Source: an uncultured Actinomyces sp. (GTDB lineage: Bacteria > Actinomycetota > Actinomycetes > Actinomycetales > Actinomycetaceae). From it: 36,314 nucleotides of DNA. Of the stretch, positions 22,501-29,925 are shown in pieces. The notes beneath the pieces were generated by a model, which had not been told where the DNA came from, ran no database searches, and saw only the letters and a list, made by a program, of their open reading frames with translations. The DNA lies in contig CALEXZ010000080.1 in NCBI GenBank assembly GCA_937926195.1, positions 1-36,314 on the forward strand. The letters run 5' to 3'. A program made the position numbers and the translations under genes. Numbering within the stretch: the first letter of the stretch is position 1; each line of letters opens with the position of its first letter.

Positions 22501-22991
22501 GCCGGCAGACCGGGCCACTGCTCGGGACGCAGGAGGCTCGCGAGGGCAGCGTCCTCCTCCGCGCCGGCGAGCAGCACGGGGGCCGGCAGAGGGTCCGGCC
22601 GGGCGGTGAGCGAGGTGCTCAGCACCGTGTAGGCGTAGCCCGCGGGCGTGCGCACGCGTACGAGGCCCCCGCCGTGCCCGGCCAGCTCGTGGGCCGCCCG
22701 GGCACGCAGGAGGTCCGCACGTGCACGGGTCGGGGTCAGCAGGAGGGCGTCACGGCCGCCCTGCACCGCCCGGGTGAGCAGGTGCAGGGCGGTGGTGGAC
22801 TTGCCGGTGCCGGGGGCCCCGAGGACGACGAGGTCCTCCCCGGCGGCGGCGCGCGCGAGGACGACGGCGGCGTCGGCGTCGGGCTCAGGCAGGCCGCCGG
22901 GCACGAGGGCGGGCAGCAGACGCACCTGGGGGGTGGCTCCCGTCCCGCCGTACCCGGCGGCTGCCTGCGCTGGTCCTCGTGCTGCTGTCAC
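19506..22991 (-). CDS. adnA: AdnA-like helicase-nuclease with iron-sulphur-type cysteines
   Basis: The 1161-aa protein pairs a UvrD-like motor with a C-terminal RecB-type nuclease. Walker A is GAPGTGKST (58-66). Walker B reads VVDDYQD (Asp266-Asp267), lacking the Glu of DExQ boxes, which fits AdnA being the weaker motor of the pair. The nuclease carries LIDLKTGK (Asp1044, Lys1046) and QLAAY. Cys908 in TCPLRWF plus Cys1141, Cys1144 and Cys1150 form the four-cysteine set that in AddB-type nucleases holds a 4Fe-4S cluster. The order adnA-adnB with a GTGA overlap matches mycobacteria and ensures balanced synthesis of the heterodimer. The start is GTG 22991, with a weak -10-like TGTGAT 6 nt before it. 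Confidence 0.9.
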   Translation of the reverse strand: MTAARGPAQAAAGYGGTGATPQVRLLPALVPGGLPEPDADAAVVLARAAAGEDLVVLGAPGTGKSTTALHLLTRAVQGGRDALLLTPTRARADLLRARAAHELAGHGGGLVRVRTPAGYAYTVLSTSLTARPDPLPAPVLLAGAEEDAALASLLRPEQWPGLPAEAVSSRAFRSELRNLLARAGELGVGAEDLAEWGRRLDVPLWASAAALLRTWDAQGRASAERRSQTRRMDSARIQDRAIEALATWESDAVTEPRPVPELVVVDDYQDCTAATARLLAALARPDAAGHRAQVVVLGDPDVAVETFRGGTPSLLVEAQDRSGLGASRLQLGTRHRGTPALARVWQEQASRLPVTGTASHRAPRTALARERADSGAAGPDGPADREAGAVSAPSGVQVLVTASEAQETAHVARLLRAEHVHHGTGWGQMAVILRSAGQARAVARDLRRRGVPLASTTPAVLLRAEPAAAALLAVARAALEGRLGDTTTLPERAGALDLLASPLIGLSVLDLRRLRRRLRAEPLTERTAERTAEDRLDTPLLAVLADPVAAGSFAQALGADDEPLAQQAERLARAAGVVSAVRNVVDEARQADGSLARVDAERLLWEAWQASGRAEAWRATALDPAARTSHGAALLAEAAEHDLDVVTTLFKRAEVWAERHPGADASELLAELAAEVLPSDSVAPQGVRPDGVSVLTPAAAAGREWDVVAVMGVGRDTWPDLRLRDTLTRSGLLVDAVTGRLPLDARGRPTAALDAVSARTEVRADERRMLLAALTRARRRLLVTCVSDEEHAPSAFFHETARAAGAVITDADGAVLTAPEVGDLTLCGLVGELRHALVLGHLPDADPAQRARARAAATLLARLADEHVPAASPSSWLGISGPTSSAPLVPEGQRVRVSPSDVEALSTCPLRWFLQRNGAATAPSKAQELGDLVHALAQEAQSTGLRGEALMARFEERAPSLGYPDTWMGGIDTRRARDIVERLASYLDSVPGHVDVEQTVRAELDLPDPDAPERPVPLTLAGRIDRLEHLGTPGTARPRVRLIDLKTGKSVSAAPARHPQLAAYREALEATGYEVDGAALVLLGKEPPKKNQGLPVLAPAGAALDPSPDPETGEDWARVLLARAAKAASASSLVARTGELCRSCAVKDSCPVQSEGRRTVS

Positions 22992-22997
22992 GGGACC

Positions 22998-23003
22998 ATC
23001 ACA
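22998..23003 (-). promoter_or_regulatory. Weak -10-like box upstream of adnA
   Basis: Minus strand TGTGAT is separated from the adnA GTG by 6 nt (GGTCCC); TTGTCG lies 16 bp further upstream as a possible -35. The match is poor but has the same spacing as the other leaderless-type promoters here. Confidence 0.3.
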
Positions 23004-23169
23004 TCACGAGCCACTGACACGACAACGCGCCCGAGCGCGGGCGGCCTCCCCTCCGCCCGACGGCGGCGCCGCGCCCCGGGAGCCCGGTGGCGTCGGCCCC
23101 CCTCGTCCGCCCGTCGCGGAACCCTGACGCCGCGACGACGGCGGATCCGGTGCGCCCACGTCGTCCCCC

Positions 23170-23175
23170 TAGGAT
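23170..23175 (+). promoter_or_regulatory. Possible -10 box for the DUF3107 gene
   Basis: TAGGAT about 60 bp before the ATG at 23236 is the best -10 candidate in the 244-bp divergent gap. No clear -35 is seen. Confidence 0.35.
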
Positions 23176-23235
23176 CAGCACAGGCAGCGCCCGGCGTCCG
23201 TTGGGTGCTCACGACGTACGAGAGACGGAGCAACC

Positions 23236-23451
23236 ATGCAGGTGACGATCGGTATCAAGCACGCCCCCCGCGAGCTGACCCTGGAGACCTCGGCGAGCCA
23301 GGAGGAGGTCCTGGCGGCCCTCGCGGGCGCCGCCACCCAGGACGTCACCGTCAGCGACGACAAGGGCCGCAAGATCTTCGTCCCGGCGGGGTCCCTGGCC
23401 TACGCCGAGCTGGGCGAGACCACGACGCGCCGCGTCGGCTTCGGTATCTGA
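23236..23451 (+). CDS. DUF3107 family protein
   Basis: A 71-aa protein: MQVTIGIKHAPRELTLETSAS, EEVLAALAGAATQDVTVSDDKGRKIFVPAGSLAYAELG, VGFGI. This matches the DUF3107 family, small actinobacterial proteins of unknown function that include mycobacterial Rv3208A (TB9.4) as I recall it. The ATG at 23236 has a CGGAG site upstream. In mycobacteria the family member lies in the same neighbourhood as adnAB and an RhlE-type helicase, as it does here. No function can be stated. Confidence 0.9.
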   Translation: MQVTIGIKHAPRELTLETSASQEEVLAALAGAATQDVTVSDDKGRKIFVPAGSLAYAELGETTTRRVGFGI

Positions 23452-23585
23452 CCGGGCCCGCCCGGCCGGGCCTTCCCACCGGCCCCGCCCGGTCCATGCC
23501 GGGCCGCCCCTCCTGAGACAGCCCTGCCCGGTCGGCGCGGGCCTGCACCGCCCGGCAGGCTGCGCCGTCGCAGAGCGTGTCAGGC
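23452..23585. terminator. GC-rich convergent gap with terminator-like palindromes
   Basis: The 134 bp between two convergent stops contain GCCCGGCCGGGC (a 12-bp palindrome at 23460-23471) and a GCCCGG/CCGGGC hairpin with a 6-nt loop (23487-23504). Together they could act as a bidirectional terminator. There is no U-tract. Confidence 0.4.
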
Positions 23586-24218
23586 TCAGGCGTTGAGCCC
23601 CAGGCCGTGCACGCGGCGCACGGCCCCCTCGGACAGCACCTCGTGCAGGACGGTCTGGGTCACGGGCCCCTCGAGCAGGTCGGGGAAGCCTGCGAGGACA
23701 CGCAGCAGCGAGCCGATCTCCTCGCCCACGACGCGCCGGCCCCACAGGCCCATCCGCCCGGCCAGCTGGGGGTCGGAGCCGATGCCCGGCAGGAGCTGGG
23801 CGGCGGCGAAGTCGTCGAAGGTGTCCTGCGCCAGCACCTGCTCCAGCGGCTCACGCGAGCCGTCAGGAAGCGCTGCCACGAGCGCACGGCAGAAGTCTGA
23901 GAGCATCCCCAGGTACAGGTGGCTCTTGAGCAGCCGCTCCGCCCAGTCCGCGGGGCGCAGCCGCTCGTCGAGCTCGCCCAGGCAGCCCTGGTAGGGCTGG
24001 GCCGCCGTCGCCGCGTCCGTGCCCAGACGGCGGGCGAGGCCGTCGACCTCGCCGAAGGCGCCCACGCGCTCCGCGCTCATGTGCAGCAGCTCGACCCTCT
24101 CCACCATCCGCGGCGCCTTGCTCGCGTCCTTGGCATGACGGATCGAGGCCACCGTGCACGAGAAGGCGACGAGGCCTGCGACGGCGCAGACGTGGGCGGG
24201 AGGCGCGGAGGTAGTCAT
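23586..24218 (-). CDS. Ferritin-like fold protein
   Basis: The 210-aa, mostly helical protein resembles actinobacterial ferritin-like proteins annotated near DUF3107 genes (compare mycobacterial Rv3210c). Helical stretches include HVCAVAGLVAFSCTVASIRHAKD, PRMVERVELLHMSAERVGAFGE with an ExxxxxH/E arrangement, ADWAERLLKSHLYLGMLSDFCRALVAAL and GRRVVGEEIGSLLRVLAG. Acidic and His residues could form a di-iron site, but I cannot place all ligands with confidence. I prefer ATG 24218 because TACGCT lies 6 nt upstream; a longer frame to 24302 is compositionally unlike a protein. Function unknown. Confidence 0.72.
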   Translation of the reverse strand: MTTSAPPAHVCAVAGLVAFSCTVASIRHAKDASKAPRMVERVELLHMSAERVGAFGEVDGLARRLGTDAATAAQPYQGCLGELDERLRPADWAERLLKSHLYLGMLSDFCRALVAALPDGSREPLEQVLAQDTFDDFAAAQLLPGIGSDPQLAGRMGLWGRRVVGEEIGSLLRVLAGFPDLLEGPVTQTVLHEVLSEGAVRRVHGLGLNA

Positions 24219-24568
24219 GGTCTCAGCGTAGGCGTCAGCCTCGTCCTGCGCCCGGGCTGCCGCCACCCGCCACCGCCCGCCACCGCCCGTGACCTCGCGC
24301 ACGCGCCCCGCCTCCGCAGCACCTCACACGGACCGGCGGCCCGCCTGCGGCTAGGCTGGTGGCGTCCACGGTTGCCCGGTCGTCCAGCAGCCAGGTCCCG
24401 CCGGCTCCCGGCCGCGAGCGGGACACGATTCACGATCGGCTGCCACATCCGCGACCGCGTCGCGCCGCTGCCCCGTCCCCGGGGCCTCGCGGCGGCCCGC
24501 GCCGTGCCCGCCGACGCGAGGTCGGCCCACACCGGCGTCGGCGGTCACCCTCCGACCGAAGGAAGCTC
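24219..24568. other. Divergent intergenic region and long leader of the DEAD-box gene
   Basis: This 350-bp stretch has no independent gene. A TAGGCT at 24352-24357 is a possible -10 for the helicase gene, implying a leader of roughly 200 nt. The leader is GC-rich and can form several small hairpins. The helicase frame stays open through it to 24359, but its translation (Arg/Pro-rich) does not look native. Confidence 0.45.
24225..24230 (-). promoter_or_regulatory. -10 box of a probable leaderless ferritin-like gene
   Basis: Minus strand TACGCT, 6 nt (GAGACC), then the ATG at 24218. There is no ribosome site in the interval. Confidence 0.5.
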
Positions 24569-26311
24569 GTGACGACCGAGACCCCCAGCACCGAAGACCT
24601 CACAGACACTCTCACCGCCCCCCTCACCGGGTCCGAGGCCCCGGACGTCGCCGTCCCGGACGCCACCGACGACGCCCCCGCCGCACCCACCACCGGAATC
24701 CTCGCCACCGAGGGCGCCCACGCGCCCGTCCTGGACGAGGCCACGCCCGACATCACCGACGAGGGCAAGAACGTCGACCTCACCCAGAAGACCTTCGCCG
24801 ACTACGGGGTCGAGGAGGAGATCACACAGGCGCTGGCCGGCAAGGGCATCACCTACCCCTTCCCCATCCAGGCGCTCACCCTGCCGGTCGCTCTGGAGGG
24901 CCTCGACATCATCGGCCAGGCCAAGACCGGAACGGGCAAGACCCTGGGCTTCGGTATCCCGCTGCTCATGGACACCCTCGGCCCCGGCGAGGAGGGCTGG
25001 GACGAGGACCCGGCCGCCGGCTCCCCGCAGGCCCTCGTCGTCCTGCCCACCCGCGAGCTGGCCACGCAGGTCGCCACCGAGCTCGGCCAGGCCGCCGCCA
25101 GGCGCTCCGTGCGCATCGTCCAGGTCTACGGCGGGCGCGCCTACGAGCCCCAGATCGAGGCCCTGGAGAAGGGCGCGGAGGTCGTCGTCGGCACCCCCGG
25201 GCGCCTCATCGACCTCATGGAGCGCGGGGTGCTCGACCTCACTCACGTGACCACCGTCGTGCTCGACGAGGCCGACGAGATGCTCGACCTCGGCTTCCTG
25301 CCCGACGTCGAGAAGATCCTCGCCCGCACGCGCCCGGACCGCCAGACCATGCTCTTCAGCGCGACCATGCCCGGCGCCGTCGTCGCCCTGGCCCGCCGGT
25401 ACATGACCAAGCCCACCCACATCCGCGCCCAGGACCCCGGTGACGACTCCATGACCGTCACCACCGTCCAGCAGGTCGTCTACCGCACGCACGCCCTCAA
25501 CAAGGTCGAGGTCGTCGCCCGCGTCCTGCAGGCCGAGGGCCGCGGACGCACCATCATCTTCGCGCGCACCAAGCGCACCGCCGCGCGCGTGGCCGAGGAG
25601 CTCCAGTCCCGCGGCTTCGCCACCGGCGCCCTGCACGGCGACCTGGGGCAGGGGGCCCGCGAGCAGGCGCTGCGCGCCTTCCGCAACGGCAAGGTGGACG
25701 TCCTCGTCGCCACCGACGTCGCCGCCCGCGGCATCGACGTCGACGACGTCACCCACGTCATCAACTACCAGTGCCCCGAGGACGAGAAGATCTACGTCCA
25801 CCGCATCGGCCGCACGGGCCGCGCCGGCAGCTCCGGCACGGCCATCACCTTCGTCGACTGGGACGACACCGCGCGCTGGCGGCTCATCGCCAAGGCCCTG
25901 GGCCTGCCCCAGGAGGAGCCGGTGGAGACCTACCACACGAGCGCGCACCTCTTTGCGGACCTCGGCATCCCCGAGGGCGTCACCGGCACGCTCCCGCGCT
26001 CAAAGCGGACCCTGGCGGGCCTCGGTGCGGAGGAGATCGAGGACCTCGGTGAGACCGGCCGCAGCCGCCGTGACTCTCAGCGCGGCGGCCGTGGCTCGCG
26101 CTCCGCGCGCTCAGGGCGTGGGCGCGGCCGGGACACCGAGCGCGGACGCGGCGCCGAGCGCTCGGGTCGCGACGGGCAGGACGACGGCGGCTCGCGCCGC
26201 GGACGCTCCGGCCGGGTGCGGGGCGCCCAGGACGCGCAGGACGGTGCGCCCGCGCGCACCCCGCGCAAGCGCAAGCGCACCCGCGGCGGGCAGTCCCGCT
26301 CCGCCGACTGA
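24569..26311 (+). CDS. DEAD-box RNA helicase (RhlE/DeaD type)
   Basis: The 580-aa protein has an acidic, Thr/Pro/Ala-rich N-terminal extension of about 70 residues and then the full DEAD-box core: Q motif with FPIQALTLPVAL, Walker A AKTGTGKT (118-125), PTRELATQV, TPGRLIDL, DEAD (233-236), SAT (264-266), ARTKRTA, ATDVAARGIDVDDVTHVINY and HRIGRTGRAG. From about residue 490 the tail is Arg/Gly/Ser/Asp-rich (RGGRGSR-like), a typical disordered RNA-binding tail. It should unwind RNA duplexes in ribosome assembly or mRNA decay. The GTG at 24569 is supported by GAAGGAAG upstream. It ends at a very strong hairpin shared with the convergent phosphate transporter gene. Confidence 0.92.
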   Translation: MTTETPSTEDLTDTLTAPLTGSEAPDVAVPDATDDAPAAPTTGILATEGAHAPVLDEATPDITDEGKNVDLTQKTFADYGVEEEITQALAGKGITYPFPIQALTLPVALEGLDIIGQAKTGTGKTLGFGIPLLMDTLGPGEEGWDEDPAAGSPQALVVLPTRELATQVATELGQAAARRSVRIVQVYGGRAYEPQIEALEKGAEVVVGTPGRLIDLMERGVLDLTHVTTVVLDEADEMLDLGFLPDVEKILARTRPDRQTMLFSATMPGAVVALARRYMTKPTHIRAQDPGDDSMTVTTVQQVVYRTHALNKVEVVARVLQAEGRGRTIIFARTKRTAARVAEELQSRGFATGALHGDLGQGAREQALRAFRNGKVDVLVATDVAARGIDVDDVTHVINYQCPEDEKIYVHRIGRTGRAGSSGTAITFVDWDDTARWRLIAKALGLPQEEPVETYHTSAHLFADLGIPEGVTGTLPRSKRTLAGLGAEEIEDLGETGRSRRDSQRGGRGSRSARSGRGRGRDTERGRGAERSGRDGQDDGGSRRGRSGRVRGAQDAQDGAPARTPRKRKRTRGGQSRSAD

Positions 26312-26355
26312 CGCCGACTGGTCTTCCCGCCCTCAGTCCGCCAGGCCGAGGCTCA

Positions 26356-26401
26356 ACGTGCCCGGGGCCGACCACCGCATGGTGGTCGGCCCCGGGCACG
26401 T
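26356..26401. terminator. Bidirectional terminator, perfect 21-bp stem
   Basis: The arms 26356-26376 and 26381-26401 are perfectly complementary over 21 bp with a GCAT tetraloop. It lies between the convergent stops of the DEAD-box helicase (26311) and the phosphate transporter (26422) and would terminate both transcripts. It is the strongest hairpin in the window. Confidence 0.85.
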
Positions 26402-26421
26402 GTGTCGCGACAGTGGACCGC

Positions 26422-28158
26422 TCAGCCCAGCAGGGTGCGCAGCAGCAGCACGCCGACCGAGCCGATGCTCGCGGAGGCCGGCAGGGTGATGATCCAGGCC
26501 AGGCCGATGGGCTTCATGAGCCTCCAGTTGGCGCTCTTGTTGACCATGCCGACGCCGAGGATCGCGCCGATGAGGATGTGCGTGGAGGACACCGGCAGGC
26601 CCAGGATCGAGGCCCCCATGACGACGGCGGCGGCCGCCAGCTCGGCGGCGAAGCCCGAGGCCGGGTGCATCTCCGTCAGGCCGGAGCCGACCGTCCGGAT
26701 GACGTTGCGGCCGATGAACCACAGCCCCGACACCAGCGCCGCACCGCAGGCGAGGGTGATCGCGGAGGGCACGACCGCGGCGCTCGCCAGGGACTGGGTG
26801 CGCAGGACGTCGATGATGGCGGCGAAGGGCCCGACGGCGTTGGCGATGTCGTTGGAGCCGTGAGAGAAGGCGAAGGCCGAGGCGGTGAAGACCTGCATCC
26901 AGGAGAAGAGGGTGAAGGTCGCCTTGGACAGGGCCTTCTTCTTCATGGAGCGGGCGAAGATGAAGATCGAGAACCACACGACGGCGGCGATCATGCCCAT
27001 GACGAGCAGGTTCTGGAACATGTCGAGCCCGAGCTCGAGGTTCTTCAGGCCCTTGAACAGCAGCATGGCGGAGATGACCATCGAGCCGCCGGCGGCCAGC
27101 AGGGGCACCCACTTCTCCAGGGCCTTGTGGGACTGGATCTTGTCGGCCTTGCGCTCGATGCGCAGCAGCTCCTTGAAGTAGTCGGACTCGAGCTCGTCCT
27201 CCTCGAAGTCCGGCATCACCAGGGCGGCGGCGTCGCGCGTCATCTTGTTCGTGTAGGCCAGCTGCTGGAGCTCGGTGAGGCGCTCGAAGGAGGCGCGGTG
27301 CCGGTCGCGGTGAGCGATGCGCTCGGCGTGGATCGCGCGCATGCGTGCGTCGGCCTCCTCACCGTAGATGAGGATGTGCTTCTTGATCTGGCTGAAGACG
27401 ATCCAGGAGGCCGCCGCGCCCAGGCACGGCGACAGGACCCAGGAGATCGCGATGGTGCCGATCTGGCCCCACTGGACCATCTCGAAGCCGCCGGTGCCGG
27501 TGACCAGGCCGAGGGTGACGGCCGCGCCGACGATACCGCCGATGATCGCGTGGGTGGTGGACACCGGCCACCCCATCCGGGTGGCGATGAGCAGCCACAG
27601 GGCCGCCCCCAGCAGGGCGGCCATCATGATGAAGGCGAAGTCCATGGGCGCCAGGGCCGCATGCGACAGGTCGACGATGCCCGAGCGCACCGTGTCGGTG
27701 ACATCACCGCCCGCCAGGACGGCGCCGGAGACCTCGAAGACGGCGGCGACGATAAGCGCCTGCTTCATCGACAGGGTCCCGGCCCCCACGGAGGTGCCGA
27801 AGGAGTTGGCGACGTCGTTGCCTCCGATGTTGAAGGCCATGAACAGGCCGACGGCGGCGGTCACGAGCAGGATGAGGTGGTCACCGGTGTCGTTGACGTA
27901 GCCGACAGCCCACGCGACGAACCAGATGACGGCGACCACGAGGATGGTGCCGAAGACGAGGTGCCAGTTGCGGTCGCGCCCTAGGAAGCGCGCCGACGGG
28001 GACGCGCCCGGGGTGTCCTCCTCCTCGGAGCGTGCATCGGCCTCGTTGAGCTCGTGGGCGACGGCAGCGACGATGTCAGGGTTCGTGGGAGGTTCGGCGA
28101 GGGAGCCGCCGCCCTGCGGGGATCGGGGGGTCATGCCATCGGGCACGCCAGCGGACAC
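26422..28158 (-). CDS. pit: PiT-family inorganic phosphate transporter
   Basis: The 578-aa protein has the duplicated PiT signature: AFNIGGNDVANSFGTSVGAG in the first half and AFSHGSNDIANAVGPFAAI in the second. About 10-12 hydrophobic segments are visible. A hydrophilic, probably cytoplasmic stretch of about 110 residues (KKHILIYGEEADARMRAIHAER onward) separates the halves, and about 60 acidic residues precede the first helix. Members import phosphate (often as metal-phosphate) with protons or sodium. The GTG at 28158 has AGGAGG 5 nt upstream. A promoter-like pair lies upstream across the marC stop. No Pho-box-like repeat was recognised. Confidence 0.93.
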   Translation of the reverse strand: MSAGVPDGMTPRSPQGGGSLAEPPTNPDIVAAVAHELNEADARSEEEDTPGASPSARFLGRDRNWHLVFGTILVVAVIWFVAWAVGYVNDTGDHLILLVTAAVGLFMAFNIGGNDVANSFGTSVGAGTLSMKQALIVAAVFEVSGAVLAGGDVTDTVRSGIVDLSHAALAPMDFAFIMMAALLGAALWLLIATRMGWPVSTTHAIIGGIVGAAVTLGLVTGTGGFEMVQWGQIGTIAISWVLSPCLGAAASWIVFSQIKKHILIYGEEADARMRAIHAERIAHRDRHRASFERLTELQQLAYTNKMTRDAAALVMPDFEEDELESDYFKELLRIERKADKIQSHKALEKWVPLLAAGGSMVISAMLLFKGLKNLELGLDMFQNLLVMGMIAAVVWFSIFIFARSMKKKALSKATFTLFSWMQVFTASAFAFSHGSNDIANAVGPFAAIIDVLRTQSLASAAVVPSAITLACGAALVSGLWFIGRNVIRTVGSGLTEMHPASGFAAELAAAAVVMGASILGLPVSSTHILIGAILGVGMVNKSANWRLMKPIGLAWIITLPASASIGSVGVLLLRTLLG

Positions 28159-28230
28159 GTTGTCCTCCTGAGAGATGGGGGCCGCGCCGTCGGCCGCGGC
28201 GGTAGCAGCATGACGACGCTCAGTGTTCAG

Positions 28231-28260
28231 AAAGTAGCGACCTGCGGGGGCCTGTTACAA
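28231..28260 (-). promoter_or_regulatory. Possible pit promoter
   Basis: Minus strand TTGTAA (28260-28255) and TACTTT (28236-28231) are 18 bp apart, in an AT-richer patch that overlaps the marC stop codon. This predicts a leader of about 65 nt for the phosphate transporter. Confidence 0.45.
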
Positions 28261-28884
28261 GAAGCTCTCCTTGACGAAGGAGACGACACCGTCTCCGATC
28301 ATCTGCACGGCGATCGCCGCCAGCAGCAGACCCAGGATACGGGTGAGCACCCGGATGGCAGTGTCCCCCAGCAGCCGGTGCAGCGCGACCGAGAAGCGCA
28401 GGGAGGCCCAGATAACGACGTGAGTGGCCAGCAGGGCCAGGGTGACCGTCACCCAGCCGATGACGGGAGTGGAGGCGGACTCCACCGCGACCATGGCGGC
28501 AACGATCGCTCCGGGCCCCGCCAGCAGGGGCGTGCCCAGGGGCACGAGCGCGGCGTTGGTCGAGCTGGTCGAGGGCGCGGAGTCCTCGTCGGAGTCGGTC
28601 AGCAGCTCCAGGGCGACCAGGAGCAGCAGCAGGCCTCCTGAGACCTGCAGGGCGGGCACCGAGATGCCCAGGAACTGCAGGATGTAACGCCCGAACAGGG
28701 CGAAGAGGATGATGACCCAGAAGGAGACCATGGTCGCCTGGGCCGCGGCACGGCGCCTGTCGGCGTCCTTCTGGCGCCCGGTGAGCGACAGGAAGATGGG
28801 GATGGCGCCCAGGGGGTCCTGGATGACGAGGATGGTGGTGAAGGCCGTCGCGAACAGGACGGGGCTGAAGATCGAGTCGAGCAT
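28255..28884 (-). CDS. MarC family membrane protein (UPF0056)
   Basis: A 209-aa membrane protein with about six hydrophobic helices. Family features are TTILVIQDPLGAIPIFLSLTG near the N-terminus, GISVPALQVSGGLLLLLVALELL in the middle, VPLGTPLLAGPGAIVAAMV after a short acidic loop (DSDEDSAPSTSS), and VLTRILGLLLAAIAVQMIGDGV at the end. Despite the old link to multiple antibiotic resistance, the role of MarC proteins is unknown. The ATG at 28884 has no strong ribosome site; TACGGT near 28955-28950 on the minus strand may be its -10. Confidence 0.9.
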   Translation of the reverse strand: MLDSIFSPVLFATAFTTILVIQDPLGAIPIFLSLTGRQKDADRRRAAAQATMVSFWVIILFALFGRYILQFLGISVPALQVSGGLLLLLVALELLTDSDEDSAPSTSSTNAALVPLGTPLLAGPGAIVAAMVAVESASTPVIGWVTVTLALLATHVVIWASLRFSVALHRLLGDTAIRVLTRILGLLLAAIAVQMIGDGVVSFVKESFL

Positions 28885-28980
28885 GAGGTGTCCGGGGTAC
28901 GGGGGAAGGGGCTGCGGGCCTCGTGAGCCCTGAACGGCAGACGGGCAGAACCGTACCGGTGCGGGCCCGCCAGTGCCGCA

Positions 28981-29850
28981 TCAGGGCAGGACGAGTCCCA
29001 GCGCGCCCTCGTCCAGGACCTGTTCCAGCAGCGCCACCGGCATGAGGTTCTCCCCCAGCCGGTTGGGCTTTCCCGCCCCGTGGTAGTCCGAGGCGCCGGA
29101 CATCCCCAGCCCGAGGCGCTCGGCCAGCGCCCGCGCCTGCTCGCGCTGGGCGGCGTCGTGGTCGCGGTGGTCGACCTCCAGGGCGGCCAGCCCGGCCTCG
29201 GTCATACGGGCGAAGGTCTCGTCCGGCACGAGACGGCGCTGGCGCTTGGCGGCACGGGGGTGGGCGGCGACGGGCACGCCCCCGGCGGCGCGCACGAGCC
29301 GGCAGGCCTCGACCGGGTCGAGCGCCCAGTGGCGGACGTAGTAGGGGCTGGAGGTGGCCAGGGGCCCGGCGAAGGCAGCGGCGCGGTCCTGGAAGCACCC
29401 GGCGGCCACGAGGGCGTCGGCGATGTGGGGCCTGCCGATGGTGCGCGCGCCTGCGGCCTGCTCGAGCACGTCCTGCCAGGTGACGGGGTAGTCCTCGCTG
29501 AGCAGCTCGACCATGCGCTGCCCGCGGCTCTCGCGCGAGCTGCGGGAGGTGGCGAAGGCGGTGGTGAGCGCCTCGTCGTCGGGGTTGAAGAGGTAGGCGA
29601 GCAGGTGGAGGGTGACGCCGTCGGCGGAGCAGGAGATCTCCGTGCCGCGCAGGAGGGCGACGCCGGTGCTGGGGACAGCGGCGGCGGCCTCCTGCCACCC
29701 GGCGGTGGTGTCGTGGTCGGTGAGGCCGACGACGTCGAGACCGGCCCGGGCGGCGGCGGCCATGAGCTCGGCGGGGGCCTCGGTGCCGTCGGAGCAGGCG
29801 GAGTGGGTGTGGGGGTCGATACGCGCTGAAGGGGGAAGACCGTCGATCAC
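28981..29850 (-). CDS. PHP-domain metal-dependent phosphoesterase
   Basis: The 289-aa protein has the PHP metal-binding motifs: IDPHTHSACSDGTEAP near residues 10-25, LTDHDTTAGW, GTEIS, AHPRAAKR, EVDHRDHD and SGASDYHGAG towards the end. This pattern matches the stand-alone PHP phosphoesterases (YciV/TrpH-like, such as 3',5'-nucleotide bisphosphate phosphatases and RNase AM), not the PHP domain of DNA polymerase. The exact substrate is uncertain. The GTG at 29850 is chosen because TACACT lies exactly 6 nt before it, implying a leaderless mRNA; the open frame continues antisense to pepP but is not coding there. Confidence 0.87.
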   Translation of the reverse strand: MIDGLPPSARIDPHTHSACSDGTEAPAELMAAAARAGLDVVGLTDHDTTAGWQEAAAAVPSTGVALLRGTEISCSADGVTLHLLAYLFNPDDEALTTAFATSRSSRESRGQRMVELLSEDYPVTWQDVLEQAAGARTIGRPHIADALVAAGCFQDRAAAFAGPLATSSPYYVRHWALDPVEACRLVRAAGGVPVAAHPRAAKRQRRLVPDETFARMTEAGLAALEVDHRDHDAAQREQARALAERLGLGMSGASDYHGAGKPNRLGENLMPVALLEQVLDEGALGLVLP

Positions 29851-29856
29851 TCCCCC

Positions 29857-29885
29857 AGTGTAGGAAGCGCCCGCTCCGCTGTCCG
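29857..29885 (-). promoter_or_regulatory. Promoter of the PHP gene, probable leaderless start
   Basis: Minus strand CGGACA (29885-29880), a 17-bp spacer and TACACT (29862-29857), then 6 nt to the GTG at 29850. The -35 matches TTGACA at four of six positions. Confidence 0.55.
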
Positions 29886-29925
29886 ACGTCGTGCGCGGCC
29901 ACGAGCGGCCGCCAGGAGTGCGAGG

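Noticed and set aside
24545..25948. 467-codon minus-strand frame antisense to the DEAD-box helicase
   Set aside because: It mirrors a well-supported gene and has no family resemblance.
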